Shown: piece by piece, positions 41,411 through 53,058 of the stretch
Position numbering within the stretch: position 1 is the first letter of the stretch
Layout: every line of letters starts with the position of its first letter
Source of the DNA: Megalonaias nervosa
Taxonomy: Eukaryota; Mollusca; Bivalvia; Unionida; Unionidae
Reading direction: 5' to 3'
DNA length: 64,000 nucleotides
Assembly (NCBI GenBank): GCA_016617855.1
Contig: JAECUM010094004.1
Span: 16,555-80,554, forward strand
Position numbers and translations under genes: made by a program
Notes under the pieces: generated by a model
What the model saw: only the letters and a program-made list of their open reading frames with translations
Told to the model about the DNA's origin: nothing
Database searches by the model: none

Positions 41411-41640
41411 GACTGCTCCAGTGGCCTAAGTGATTGGAGTGTCCACCTCGTGTGGGAGGTTTGGGTTCGAACCCCAGCCGAGTCGTACCAAAGACATTAA
41501 AAATGGTACAAGCAGCTGCTTCACTTGGCACTAGCATTAAGAGGTTAGTGTTAGGACTGGTTGGCCTGGTGTCAGGATAATGCGACTGGTGGAACATGAT
41601 GCTACGTGTTTGGGGGACACGCACCATTTTAGAGGGACTA
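41411..41640 (+). mobile_element. tRNA-derived SINE with A and B boxes
   Basis: Starts GACTGCTCCAGTGGCCTAAG. A box-like TGGCCTAAGTGATTGGAG is followed by a B box GGTTCGAACC at 41463-41472. The body (GAGTCGTACCAAAGACAT, TTAAGAGGTTAGTGTTAGG, CTGGTTGGCCTGGTGTCAG) matches the copy at 43172. The tRNA-like head does not close into a good acceptor stem, so it is a SINE and not a tRNA gene. Confidence 0.75.
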
Positions 41641-42189
41641 ATGAAAATAATAGTACGTAATGCACTAATTGTGCTATAAAAATGATGTAACATTGTGGTC
41701 TGCACTCTATTATTGTATTTTCCTTGAACATCATAGCTCATGAAAACGTGGTTAACCTGAAATGAACTGCATCATGGAATTGTCTTTCTTGCTGTGTCAT
41801 TCAACTTCAGTGTATACACTGTGACGTTTGGGCATTTATGATTATATTTGTTTTCTTGTTTACATTTCTTTCCAGAACTAAAAAATCATTCATTGATTGA
41901 CAAATTGTGTATTCACATAAGTTTAGTCTCTTGTCAATCTCAAAAGAAATCAAATCTTCCTCATTATAAGGTGACTTTTGACCTCGAAAATATGTTACAC
42001 CAACAGTTGTCAAATGCTTTACATTGCAGCTTTGCTGATTATAACAAATAGAGAATGTTTTCATTGCCAGATTGTTTTAAAACAGATATTCATTGTCGTC
42101 TTTCAGTTTTCACCTTGTGACTGTGCTAGCACCAACTGAGACATGGGTGGACATCTACTAATGTTGTAGGTGAATTTTTAGATTTTTAT

Positions 42190-43110
42190 TCTGATGAGAA
42201 GGCATGCCCAGGGTCAAGATTTTAGCAGACATAGGAAAAAAATTTGCAGAGCTGAATTTGCAGCATTTGTTCTGATTTTGCATTTTAAGAGTTCTCCCCA
42301 TTTTTATAAAAGGTGTTTTCACACTCTTGAGATTGAGAAACTTCAAAACATTTGGAGCAAGTTCATAGTCAAACAAGCTCATAAATCGTATGAAACTTGT
42401 ACAATGTAAATGACTGGTCAACATACATATCTTCTGGTGATGAGCATAACTTGTATAAAGTTTCAATGCAACCCACTTAAAAGTGAAGAGCAGCTGCACA
42501 AAAAATTGTTCATTGCATCAAGCGTAAAGTCATTAAGGCAGAGACTTGTAAAAAATTTATGGCGATGTCCACTAAATTCAGGCTTGCTTTCCTCAAAAGT
42601 TTGTTACACACTGCATTGGACTCCCCAAGTCGAAAAGTGCAACAACTGTAATGTGTCGCAGGAATAGAGTGTGTTGTCCATATGTGCATCTTTAGGTGAT
42701 GATCAGAACATTTGCTAAGCTTCATGCCCACTGCAGTGTATTTTAGTGAAAATTAAGTGTAGTAACCCCATATTTGAAGTCATTCTAGTAAAATCTGACT
42801 AGCTGCATTCAGACAATTCTGTTATACACTGCACTGAGCTGCAAGTCAAGAAGGGCAAAAACTGATGATGTGGTCAACATCTGGTAATGATCATATTTAG
42901 CAGTGCCATGGCAATCCGTCAGATTGGGAGAGTTGCACCAACAAGTAGTTCTACACTACAAAACTACAATACAAAAAGGGCAACATCTCAAAAACATTTA
43001 GGATGATAAGTGATTTGTCAACATGTGTAACTTCAAGTGATGACCAAAACATTTACAAAGTTTCATAGCAATCCATCAGAAACCATTTAACTTGCTGCAT
43101 AGATGTATAA
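42190..43110. repeat. Diverged tandem repeat, units of about 240-260 bp
   Basis: Four related passages recur: GTCAACATACATATCTTCTG (42418), a CCATATGTGCATCTTTAGG form (42677), GTCAACATCTGGTAATGATC (42872) and GTCAACATGTGTAACTTCAAG-like (43018). Each is followed by GATGA..A.AACAT..A.AAAGTTTCAT and a CAATCC/CAACCC word. Strongly diverged, with no frame across units. Confidence 0.5.
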
Positions 43111-43171
43111 TGGACATGAGGATTATTGTAGTACTAACTTTATAAAACCCTTGAACACCAGTTTTAATGCA

Positions 43172-43465
43172 GACTGCTCCGTTAGCCTAGTGGTTAGAGT
43201 GGATACAGGAGGTTGTAGGTCCTCAGCCGAGTCATACGATAGACTTATAAAAATGGTTCGAGTAACTGCCTCGCTTGAGCATTAAGAGGTTAGTAATAGG
43301 ACTGATTGGCCTGGTGTCAGTATAATGTGATTGAGTGGGACATGTCTGCGACATGATGTCCCAGGGAAAGACATCACTATAAACTGCCATACTGCAGACA
43401 TTGTAGAAATATGAGTAAAAAATTGGAAAAGCTGCGTTAAAAATCCAAATCGCACAATGCAGGCT
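43172..43465 (+). mobile_element. tRNA-derived SINE, longest copy
   Basis: The head GACTGCTCCGTTAGCCTAGT with GTGGTTAGAGTGGATACAGG is tRNA-like. It is followed by the body shared with 41411 (CAGCCGAGTCATACGATAGA, ATTAAGAGGTTAGTAATAGG, TGGCCTGGTGTCAG) and the 3' part shared with 36023 (ACATCACTATAAACTGCCAT, ACTGCAGACATTG). It links the other two copies as members of one family. Confidence 0.75.
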
Positions 43466-46185
43466 TATACAGTTCTAGAGGGTTTGGTCATGTCCACAAA
43501 AAAAGAAAATCCTACTGCAAACAATTAGCAATTCCAAAATGAATGTATAAAATATAACAAAATCTTCAATGAAGTTCTTTTTATGGGAATAATTAATACT
43601 TTTTCAAACATGTGCCAGTACATTTTTTAATGAAAAATTAAAAATCAATAATCAACAAGTGAACCCATAATTTGTATTGACATGCATGCAAAATATCCTA
43701 TTCAACAAAGTGTACACATTTTGTAACAAATTGAGTAACAGTACCATAAACAGCACATTACTTGCCCACTATGTGTTTAAAAGTCTTCTATGCAGATTAG
43801 CAGGGCATAGTTGATTATGGAGTTTACAGGTCAGTGGGTCTCTACAACCTCTATGCAGTCTTGAAATAAAATTGGCAGAAACCATTATATTAGTAAAATT
43901 AGTGACCTCTGACCATTAGACCCCAGAATCTAAGTTTTCTTACTAACCTAAATATTAGACAAGTACAGTCAAGGAACTTGCTCTAAAGCAAAAGCTATTC
44001 TGCAAAATCCATTTTGCTTTGAACCACGATAATTTGACCTCGGATCTTTTGACCCCAAAAGCAGCCAACCTCTACATCTTTATTGAAAGCCCGCCATAAA
44101 GTTTGGTCAAGATAATTGGCCCAGAAGTAAAATTCTGCAAAATCGTTTTTTTTCTTCTTACAGTAATGGTGAACTTTAAGTCCAAAATCAGTAGCCTTCT
44201 TTCTTGACCAGCATGCAAGTGCTGCCAAAATGTTGATGAAGGCATGTTGTCGAGAACTTATTTTTCTTATTTGCCGAAACCAATTCTCTTCTTTCAGTTA
44301 CAGTAACTTTGACCATTGAACTTTTTACCATGAAGTCAATACAGTTCTTCCATACCCAATTCCATCCATGACAGTTTTGTAACTGCAAATGGTGGGCAAT
44401 TTGAGTTATTGTGCAGAAAGTCGGTTGATAAAAGATGAACAGACAACATTATAACATAACATGCTCTGCCATTTGGTGTGTGTATAAAGGGCAACAAACT
44501 ACGAAGGAAAAGGTAACACTAATGGGATTCTAGTTGAGACATAAATATATGGTACAACTTAAAAATCCTTTAATTTAAGGAGCTGCCCTCAGTAGTTCTT
44601 GAATTTCAAAACATTGGTGTATTTTTTTCAGATGTGCTTGAATTTGCTGAAAACCCTTGAATTTTGTCCTAAAATTTTTTAAATATATTACTTTGTTAAA
44701 TCCAGAGTTTCATGTTAATCGCACGTTTCAAAAAATGATTAGTAAACTAAATGGCAGAAAGTTGTGTGGATCAAAAAATGACTTGAAACTTCGCCCTTCA
44801 ATTGCATCGTTTTGGAAGGGGTATCACACTTTACCACCTACAAACAATTTAAAAAATTTTGATACTTAATCAGTCCTAAAATATAAGTTCAAATTGAAAC
44901 TGCTGAGACCCAGACGTGCTGTCACATAATGTGCATGAAGATCAGGGTGTATGCAGTTTTTTTCTTGGGAGTAATTAGTAGAACAAACAACATGGACCCT
45001 GAACTGCTGGCACATTGTACAGGGGTAGATCAGGGTCAGTGTTGTTTGCAGTTGGAATCTATTTGTGACGACAGATGGTAAATAAAACCTTCCTGGCAGT
45101 CAGAGACATAAATAAAATATTAAAATGACAAATTATTAAAATCACAAAAAACTTGAACAAAATGAACTCCTTGTATTTGAGCATACATATGTTTTGTGTA
45201 ATTTATAATTATATAAAAATATAATGCAAATATGTCCCACAAACTATTTTTTGAAACACAATTGTCAGTTTATGTGTCCATATATGAAAATTTTGTTTCG
45301 ACTCAAATGTAGAGTTGTTGCTTCAGTAAAATAATGCTCAAAGAAAGACTACAGCAATATAAGCATATATCTGCAGAATTTGTACATAGTTGATTGCCTC
45401 TGTTGTCAGTGATCCCTTTGCTCTTTTATACTTCAAGCACATCCTGAAAAATACACCTGGTCTACAAAACCTTGGGCAAATTTATGGATGGAATCTCAAA
45501 TGTAGGTACGTCCCAAGGAACATCATCCATACCATTTCTGTTGCAAAAGCTCTGCTAATACTGTGAAGAAATCTTCAGAAAATTTCCTTTCCAGCTAATA
45601 TACAAGCATGTTGGTAATAATCACTGTCATTTTTTTTCATAAGTTGTGTCACATTTGCTAAGCCCCAGCTATAGTCATGTATAAGCTATAATCTACTTGT
45701 CTTGGGAATATTACCAGAGCCTTGTGTTTGATCTCTAAAGATTGCTGCAGGGTTACTGTTGAACTCTTAGGCAAGGTTACCATGACCAACCAGAGACTGG
45801 AAACTTGAGATAGCAATGGTGATAATCACTGTCATTTTTTTAATAAGTTGTTTCACTTATTACTTGGCTAATCTTATTCCCATACCAAATATCTGAAGTT
45901 TTACACCAATTAATATAAAAACTGAAACTGAAAAAGTTTTGCTAAGAGTAAATGTTCATTAAATTTTCAAATGACATTCATATGTCAAACTTTCTGGTGC
46001 CCTCAACACAATATATAGAGATAACATATTGACATGGGGGTTATCAATGCATTTCATATATCTGACATTCTGAAGACAGTTATGGTGATATTACATGAAC
46101 CAATATGTAAATCTTCTCTCTTTGGTCTACTTGCATCCTTGAACTTCTAGAAAACACTTGGTCCAGATGTAGTTTTTCCCTTGGA
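43466..46185. other. Gene-free stretch
   Basis: No protein-like frame, transposon end or tandem repeat recognised. It lies downstream of the - strand gene and would include its 3' UTR at the right edge. Confidence 0.4.
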
Positions 46186-46272
46186 TCATTCATAGGGAAA
46201 TCTGTTGTTCCAGTCTGGTCGGAAATCAGCAGTTTTTGTCCTTAGTGGTTTATCTGTAGCTGTATTCATTTC
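46186..46272 (-). CDS. Exon 2 (terminal) of the unrecognised two-exon gene
   Basis: Preceded on the - strand by a run of T and TTTACAG. Codes EMNTATDKPLRTKTADFRPD and then WNNRFPYE before TGA (46188-46186). The phase match with exon 1 and the charged, compact C-tail support it. It is too short to be seen as an open frame. Confidence 0.65.
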   Translation of the reverse strand, partial: EMNTATDKPLRTKTADFRPDWNNRFPYE

Positions 46273-49200
46273 CTGTAAATTAAAAAAAAAAAATCTTTTT
46301 TTTTTGCAGTAAATATGTGAACCAAAGTTTCAATATCAACATGAAACATTTTCACAGCAAGTCATCCCTTGCATAATGCAAAATATTGATGTAGAACAAA
46401 AAACATTGACATACCCAGAATTAAGCATCTGCAGAAATAATTTACATGAGCCTAATATATTTGTAGCCAAAAGAAAGCACGCAGATGTGTGAAATTACTG
46501 CAGCTTCTGAAACATACAATTTGCCTCAGTTTGATCATTTATACAACATTAAAATGTTGATCTATTATTTTTTTATTTTTTTTTCAAGAGTTTTCCTTTT
46601 CCCATCTCTCTTTCCTTTATTATCAATTATCATGCTGATTTTCAAGAATAGAAACATTTTCCTTTTATCACTGCAAATTGAACTGTTTACACACATATAA
46701 AAATGAGTTTATTGAACCAAAACTTTTTTCAGCAATATTTATATACAGTTGCCATCCTGATTTATTGTAGATACTTCAAATTGTTAATATGCATAGTGCA
46801 CTTAATTTCTTGGGATGGAAGCATATTGGCACATAAGAAGTGATTTCAAGCAGACTGATTACTGCCAGTCTACAAATTATTGTTTCACCATTGCTTTAGA
46901 GTCTAATTTGATTGGTGCTATAAATTCTATGTATTTTAACAACTACACACCAAACTAGCATAACATCCACATAGCTGCCAGAATGCATCTCATCTAAAAA
47001 TTTACCCCCAACCCCTAATACAGCTGTGTTTTGAGAAACACGCATTTCAGTTATCTTATGGAGAATAAAAGATAGAGGGACCTTACTTGACATCATGATA
47101 CAGTATATGCATGTGACCTGTACCCTGCATAAACAGTAAACAGTTGTGATTCATGTTCAACTATCACATTGGGGCAGTTTATATAACAGACTCTCAGAGG
47201 TAATTTAAAGGTAAGGCAGGGATAAACATTGCATAGATTACTTGACAGGGGTGATATTGTGTTAAGAGGCCATTAAACACTACTTTGGGTGATCCCATTC
47301 ACCTAATTTGCATAGGTACACTATAAAAAGTGGAACAACCCAATTCATTTGAAGCTAGGAAAATCAAAAAGATGTGTTTTGAAATAATAAAAATTTTTAC
47401 ACTTCATTGTCTTGAATGATAATGTTTAAACCATTTACTATACAGCAATGTTCCTTTTTTTACTCCACATCGTCATAAATAGCAACATGCAAAACAGTTA
47501 TTTTAGTAGCTGGATTAGTGTTGAAGTATTATTCATATTTGAGGCAAAATTACACAATGCAGCTATGATTCAGGGATGGGAATAATCAGCGAATCATGCA
47601 AAACACAGCAAGAGTAAAGTTGGAACTCCTAGTTGATAGAATTTGACTTTGTGCAGTAGCAAAGGGGTGCATTTTTTGTGTGCACATAATGCAAACACCA
47701 TATGTACAATCTGGAGTGTAAGACATGAAACCAGCAGCATAGAAACGATACCTAGTATTGGGAGAGTGCGCACTGAAGAGCTGATTTCTTGAAGTTTAAA
47801 CATCTGACTAGTGTGGCCACTGCATGGTTGACACTCCATCACTGCAGTACTGATGCAGAAAAATCATTTTCTGTGCTGATACAAATTCGAGATCTACAGG
47901 GAAGTTTGAACAACAGTACTAACCAGTCTCTGATGAGTGCAAAGATGAACTCTAATGATACTTGCATTAACTTCAGCAACCCCCTCCACCCCACCAACTG
48001 AACTATGAGAGCAGTAAAAATGCATCTTGTTAAGAATGTAATCCACTGTCCAAATGATTTTGAAGACAGAAACTTGGCATTTAAGTTTTGTTCATTTAAT
48101 GTCTGTGGTTGGGATCATATGAGTGTGTGTATGTGTGTGTGTGTGAAGATATCTTATAGTGCTAAGTATACCAAATATTTTCTGTTTGAAAGTGTTTTTA
48201 ATGCTTGAATTAAAACATATTTCAAATTCTTAAAAGTTAGAATTTCCAGACATTTTATATAGGTATTGTACACTGTCACTTTGTTTGGTTGCAAGCACTA
48301 ATCTAGTCCGATAAATCAAACCCCCAAATCTGTGTTGATACTGATGGACGTTGTGTGGGTCTGTAAGTTACCTGTTCATTAAAATGTGCAATTTTGCTGC
48401 ATGCAAATCTTTCCGGAACAAACTTGCATACACTTCAGATACGTACCGATAATTGGTAACAGCCATATCAAGCGCAAAATTCAAAATGGCAACAGGACAG
48501 ATGGTTGTGATATTCCAGGTGGGTTTACAAGTCACCAAACATGATTTTCTCCAGAAATGTATATGTCACCAAAAGAATCGTTCAGCCAAAGGTAGCTGCA
48601 CAGCCACGAGAAATACTGGTAAGTGTATAAAATGTACACCGATGTGTGCAGCCAAATTTGGATGCAGATAATTGCAGCTTTTAATGAATTCGTGATATCA
48701 GCCACCCCTACCAAAAATCAGTATCATCATGGGTGAAGGGCTGATTTATTGGGACATAAGAATACTTTTTGAGTTGAAAAAAAATACAACACTGGTTGGC
48801 ATGTATAATAAACATACTTGACCATCCATCACTCGTGGATAAATGCAAAATGTCTTTTCCATATCTGATAAAATTAGAAGAAAAAAATCTAGTGAAATTA
48901 AATTTCCCTTTGTACTCCATCTCGTGAAAAAGACTTGATATAGTATTCTCTACTCCAATATGGTCCTTGACAAACATACTGATGACAGACATTTCTTCAC
49001 AAAGTTTCTTAACAGTTTACTTTTATTATGTGTTATGCTCAAATATGAGATCCTATTTCTTTGCCTTTCATTTACCCATGGAACCATAAAGATGATATAA
49101 ATTATACAACTTGTGGAACTATACATGTGAGCTCAATCTGCAGTACAGATAGACTCGTGATGATGATCATCATCATCTTTAAAATAGAATGACAGGGACC

Positions 49201-49989
49201 AAGTGGGGCAAGGATTAAATTAAAAAAAAGCAAAATCAATTTGCAGCTATTGGATAGCTTGAAATATATAATTATGCTCAGATTTGTGGGAGTGGTGTTA
49301 CAGCCAGTATATCTGTTGAAACAAACATTGCAAGGTAAAAGAAAATAATTTATCCTGGAATGAAATAAACTCTCAGACCCACCTCAACTCCACAAAATTA
49401 AATGGTCAGTTCAGACTATCACATATATCAATAATACCTTATCTTCTTCTGGTGGCCTAGTTTTAGCTCGTCTAGCAGGTTTAATTTTTTCATAGGTATC
49501 ACTTGTGAAAACAGACTGTGAGCGACCTAGTTTTTCTGTGTACAAGTCATTTATCACTTGCTGTCGAGCTACACTAATAGGTGGAAGAACCGATGCGCGT
49601 GAAAACGACGACTTTGACTTGGCACTGGAAGCAGACGATGCTGTGGAAGACGAGGATTTTCCGGACGGTTTCCTAGGTGGATGATGATGATGTACATGTT
49701 CGTCCATTTCTTGGCGGCGAAGACATTCTTTAAGTTTCTTATTCACTTTATAAGCTTCCTGCAAAAGAACATCTGTATCTTCTTCTGATAGTTCCACTGT
49801 TTCTAACATTTTCAATAACTGTTCTGGGTCAGTCAAGTCAAGTTCCTTTGGAATGGGTATATTGGTCTCACGTGTTCTGTCATCTTGAGTTGAACTGTAT
49901 TTTTCAGAACGTCTTTCTGAGTCGGTTTCCACCGAAGTTTCATTATTCTTTCCAATTTTTGTTTCCTCAGGAATGTCCACTGTCGCCAT
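46186..49989 (-). CDS. Two-exon gene for an unrecognised Ser/Lys-rich coiled-coil protein
   Basis: Exon 1 (49989 down to 49438, 184 codons) ends with a GTATTA donor. Exon 2 (46272 down to 46186) follows a strong T-rich tract ending TTTACAG. Both borders are phase 0, giving about 212 residues. Residues 50-90 form an acidic then helical segment (DLTDPEQLLKMLETVELSEE, then DVLLQEAYKVNKKLKECLRR). Next come EHVHHHHPPRK, a long Ser/Lys stretch, a conserved-looking LPPISVARQQVINDLY, and a short C-tail ending FRPDWNNRFPYE. The start at 49989 was chosen because it has a good context (AACATGG); an in-frame ATG 24 bases upstream is weaker. The protein family is not recognised. The gene is host-like: undamaged and with an intron. 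Confidence 0.75.
46273..49437 (-). other. Intron of the two-exon gene
   Basis: No further - strand exon is needed for the phases, and none was found. Contains a perfect palindrome GATGATGATCATCATCATC near 49158-49176 and a GT-rich patch near 48125. Confidence 0.45.
49438..49989 (-). CDS. Exon 1 of the unrecognised two-exon gene
   Basis: Codes MATVDIPEETKIGKNNET and onward to KTRPPEEDK, where the donor lies at 49437-49436. The frame stays open for ten codons past the donor, but that tail is hydrophobic and unlike the rest, which supports splicing here. Confidence 0.8.
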
Positions 49990-50110
49990 GTTAAGATTAA
50001 ATATTTTCTTCAAGTTTCGGTTTCACAACATTAATGTTAGCAAAAGCGTCGTTCGAAACGGAAATTGTACTGTCGCGCCCTCTATGAAATTTAGGAGTAC
50101 ATTACTCTTG
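49990..50110 (-). promoter_or_regulatory. Probable 5' UTR and promoter region
   Basis: Directly upstream of the - strand gene start. It is more CpG-rich than its surroundings (GCGTCGTTCGAAACGG, TGTCGCGCCC), as at many invertebrate promoters. No TATA box was identified. Confidence 0.35.
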
Positions 50111-50267
50111 GCAAAACTATTCGGTCTGACTAAAGACCCCAAGACATGAGGGCAAGGAGGAATTTCACCTCTAAACATTCTTTGGCCTACATCTGTAAAA
50201 CATAATAGCTACATGTTTGCCCCCACCAATCCGAAAATTTAATACGGACTCCTTTGCCCCAATACAC

Positions 50268-50665
50268 TACAAGACTGACCCAAAACACTCTCACCTACCC
50301 AGGATACATGTACACAGTTAAATTTAAAACAATACTTTAAAAAAAAAAAAAAAATTTTTTAAAAAGACGGTGATCAGTAAAATTCTGCATTGAATAATTA
50401 TCGAGTAACATCAGTAGAGTTTTTTTCCCTTGTCAGTAGTCGCCAAAGGAAGGACCCAAGACTGTCCCAAAAACACGCTCACTTACCAAAGATATATGTA
50501 TACAATTAAAAAAAACAAAAAACAAGACAATGATCAGTAAAATTCTAAATTGTATAATTATCGAGCAACATCAGCAGATTTTTTCCATAATCACCCCAAG
50601 ATGCACCCAAACACCACAAGAATGTCCCAAAACACTCGCCTACCAAGGGTACATGTACACAATTA
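50268..50665. repeat. Tandem repeat, about 2.5 units of 160-187 bp
   Basis: CAAGACTGACCCAAAACACT starts at 50270. Related forms start at 50457 (CAAGACTGTCCCAAAAACAC) and 50617 (CAAGAATGTCCCAAAACACT). Each is followed by CACCTACC..GATACATGTACAC, an A-rich run, and GATCAGTAAAATTCT..ATAATTATCGAG..ACATCAG. Non-coding, satellite-like. Confidence 0.7.
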
Positions 50666-50944
50666 ACAACAAATTTACAAATTTAAAAAATCATAAAAAT
50701 GTTTTTAGATGTTAACCTAATCACACACTGTGACGAAAGAGTTATAGTTCGAGCATCTGATTCAAAGTACTGAATAGGAACGTTCTGTTGCATATGGATA
50801 CATGAATACCCAATGTGAAGTAATTGAATACCTATTTTATTTTTTATCAATCCATATGTACTTATTTTATTTTCTTCTATCCATAAGTATGCAGGTCACA
50901 CCACGAGGAGGCGCTCTTTTCATATCCCGTTTTTATTGATGTTC

Positions 50945-50998
50945 TTCGATTTTTTTTTTTGATTTTTTTGTTGTTGTTGTTGTTGTTGTTTTTTTTTT

Positions 50999-51049
<51 letters not shown>
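50945..51049. repeat. Low-complexity T run with GTT repeat
   Basis: (GTT)n at about 50968-50990, then an almost uninterrupted run of about 47 T bases at 51003-51049. Such runs are also prone to length errors in assemblies. Confidence 0.8.
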
Positions 51050-51506
51050 CATTTATTTATTACACACATATATTGTTCTGTATATCAATAATTTTTTGTA
51101 ACTCCTGGTACATATTTTTATGTAGTTAGTTTTGCCTACGTGACCTGAGTCTGTACAGTCTGGGGAATAAGGATGGGTATGCGCTAAATGAACTGAAAAA
51201 AATGCTACTCATGTGACAGACAGTAAGTTTACAAAAACAGACAACAAGAAACAAACATTCATCTTCAGTCTAACAAGATTAGATCTGTTTGCAAAATATT
51301 GATACTATTTTGGAGTGAAATGTGAGTGGAAAACAAGTCTCACTCGGCTGCCGCTTAAAAAGAATGAGCCAATACCGGATCATATACTGTTACAATAAAT
51401 ATAACAAACATAATCTCTTAAAATGATTAAACCTTATGTTCTAGATTCAGGACGTCAGTCAAAATCTGTACCAGATACGCGGGGGTGGTTGGTGGTGGGG
51501 TCTAAG

Positions 51507-51709
51507 ATCGCATTTCCAGCATCCAAACTAACGAGTTTTAGAATAAAGCCAAAGATTTGTCCTAGATTGCATTTCCAGTGCATACAAACGAATTTTAGGA
51601 ATTAAGTTAAAGCTTTTATTGTAATGGAAAGCTTTTGAGTTCGTTCCATTCGTGTTTGAAAGCGGTTACATTAGGTAACCACTGAGTTTGGTTATTAAAC
51701 TGCCGTAAA

Positions 51710-51757
<48 letters not shown>

Positions 51758-51758
51758 T
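51507..51758. repeat. Short tandem duplication and ATT microsatellite
   Basis: GCATTTCCAG..CAAACTAACGAGTTTTAG occurs twice (51511 and 51569), a duplication of about 60 bp. An (ATT)n run of about 48 bp lies at 51710-51757. Confidence 0.6.
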
Positions 51759-52061
51759 CGTGATGAGAAATTTTTAGTTAAGTGTAACTTAAAGCAGAAG
51801 AGATGCCAAGTTTGAGGATTTAAATCTAAATCATTCTCAACTAAACACAAGTACGCGGTTTTTTTTTAAACAGAGAGAGAGGACCTTACTAAGTAACACT
51901 TACATTGAGCAATGGACGCTTAAATCGCTGTGTGTGTGAGAGTGAGGGGGGGGGGATTTCTACTTTAAACTAATCAATGCACAAATAAACTTACGTTTTA
52001 TGGTATATTTTGCATGTGAAATTTCAAGAACGCCCATCCCCCAAACTTTACCTCAGCAGAA

Positions 52062-52339
52062 CAGGAGGTGAACAGAGAAAATGGCGGCCAGACATGGGCG
52101 AAAAAAATGACGCAAAAAAATACATGGAACCGGTTACTTTCCACGGAAAATTACTGTCACGTGTACACTGTGTGATTTTTTTCACACAGTAGTCCATTCT
52201 GAGATCAATGGAAAATTACTGGCACCGGTTACTATCCACGGAAAATTACTGTCACGCGTATATAGCGTGATTTTCTCACACTCTGGTCCACGCTGAGCTC
52301 AATGGAAAATTACTAGGCAGGAGGTGAACAGAGAAAATG
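52062..52339. repeat. Nested repeats near the left end of the viral element
   Basis: A 22-bp direct repeat (starting CAGGAGGTGAACAGAG) lies at 52062-52083 and 52318-52339. Between them are two tandem copies of a 95-bp unit, starting at 52129 and 52224 (ACCGGTTACT..CCACGG and TTACTGTCACG, ending TCAATGGAAAATTACT). Each copy holds an inverted repeat; in the first it is perfect (CTGTGTGA - T run - TCACACAG). Such arrays are common in the terminal repeats of large DNA transposons, but that role is inferred. Confidence 0.6.
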
Positions 52340-52381
52340 ACGGCTGACAAATTTTTGTTTCCCATCAATAAAACCTCCATT

Positions 52382-52516
52382 ATGGAATCAGACGCTTTTA
52401 TGAACAAGAGAAGAAAAAAAAAAAATTCTCGCGAACGACCTAAATTTATACGAGACTCCCAGAGCCACCATACTGTAATTAGATCTAAAAAAGATAGTAA
52501 ATGGAAGTACCTGTGA
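52382..52516 (+). other. Small basic open frame (44 codons), doubtful
   Basis: ATG at 52382, TGA at 52514-52516. It reads MESDAFMNKRRKKKNSRERP and then a further 24 mostly polar residues. It has a Lys/Arg cluster but no recognised family. The opposite strand has an equally plausible short reading. Listed only because it lies between the repeats and the first viral-type gene. Confidence 0.2.
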
Positions 52517-52800
52517 CCAGGTTGAATGACGTTGGATATCTGTTGAATCTCGCGTAATTGTTATATTTTCGTTTTCCATTGTAATTGCTATAGTTTACTT
52601 TTTCCATTGCAATTGTTGGATCGTTTAGTGCAAAATTAAATATATAACTATATCAATTAAGCAGACAGACAGACATTAAACATTCACACACGTTTAGATC
52701 GTATGATTTATTTATCAAGTATTTATGTTTAATGTAACAGGTACAGATTTCTCTAACTAGTACACAATTATCGATTTTTACCTTGTAAAATTTCAGCGAG

Positions 52801-52912
52801 TTATTAACAGCGCATATATATTTAGCGCAGTCAACCACGTGACCGTGTTTTGGGAAACCCTGTGTGTTATTAATAGCGCATACGTATTTTTAGCGCAAAC
52901 ACATGACCGTGG
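52801..52912. repeat. Two-copy 66-bp repeat upstream of the first viral gene
   Basis: TTATTAACAGCGCATATATA starts at 52801 and TTATTAATAGCGCATACGTA at 52867. Each is followed by TTTAGCGCA and a CACRTGACCGTG word. The pair lies about 150 bp before the first + strand gene, so it could hold promoter elements. That function is inference only. Confidence 0.55.
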
Positions 52913-53058
52913 CAATGTCTAAATTTTGAGTAGAATTAAAATTTCCGGCAATTCATTGTAGTTGGAAACAAACAACGTTACCTTACTGTAATACAGTAAA
53001 ACCTTGTATATCTACTAATTTAATGACCTGAAATTAAATCTTTGTTGTAATAACAATT

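Noticed and set aside
41411..41483. Possible functional tRNA gene
   Set aside because: A and B boxes are present, but the acceptor stem does not pair and the sequence continues into a body shared with other copies; it is a SINE head.
48453..48671. + strand Cys-rich frame with a GTAAGT donor-like end (48612), possible exon
   Set aside because: No matching acceptor or neighbouring exon was found; it lies inside the intron of the - strand gene. The cysteine pattern does not fit a named finger.
52511..52579. - strand start with MENENITITRDSTDIQRHST and a CAG/GTACTT donor, possible first exon
   Set aside because: No downstream exon on that strand before the unrelated two-exon gene, which has its own start; the same DNA also codes a + strand reading.
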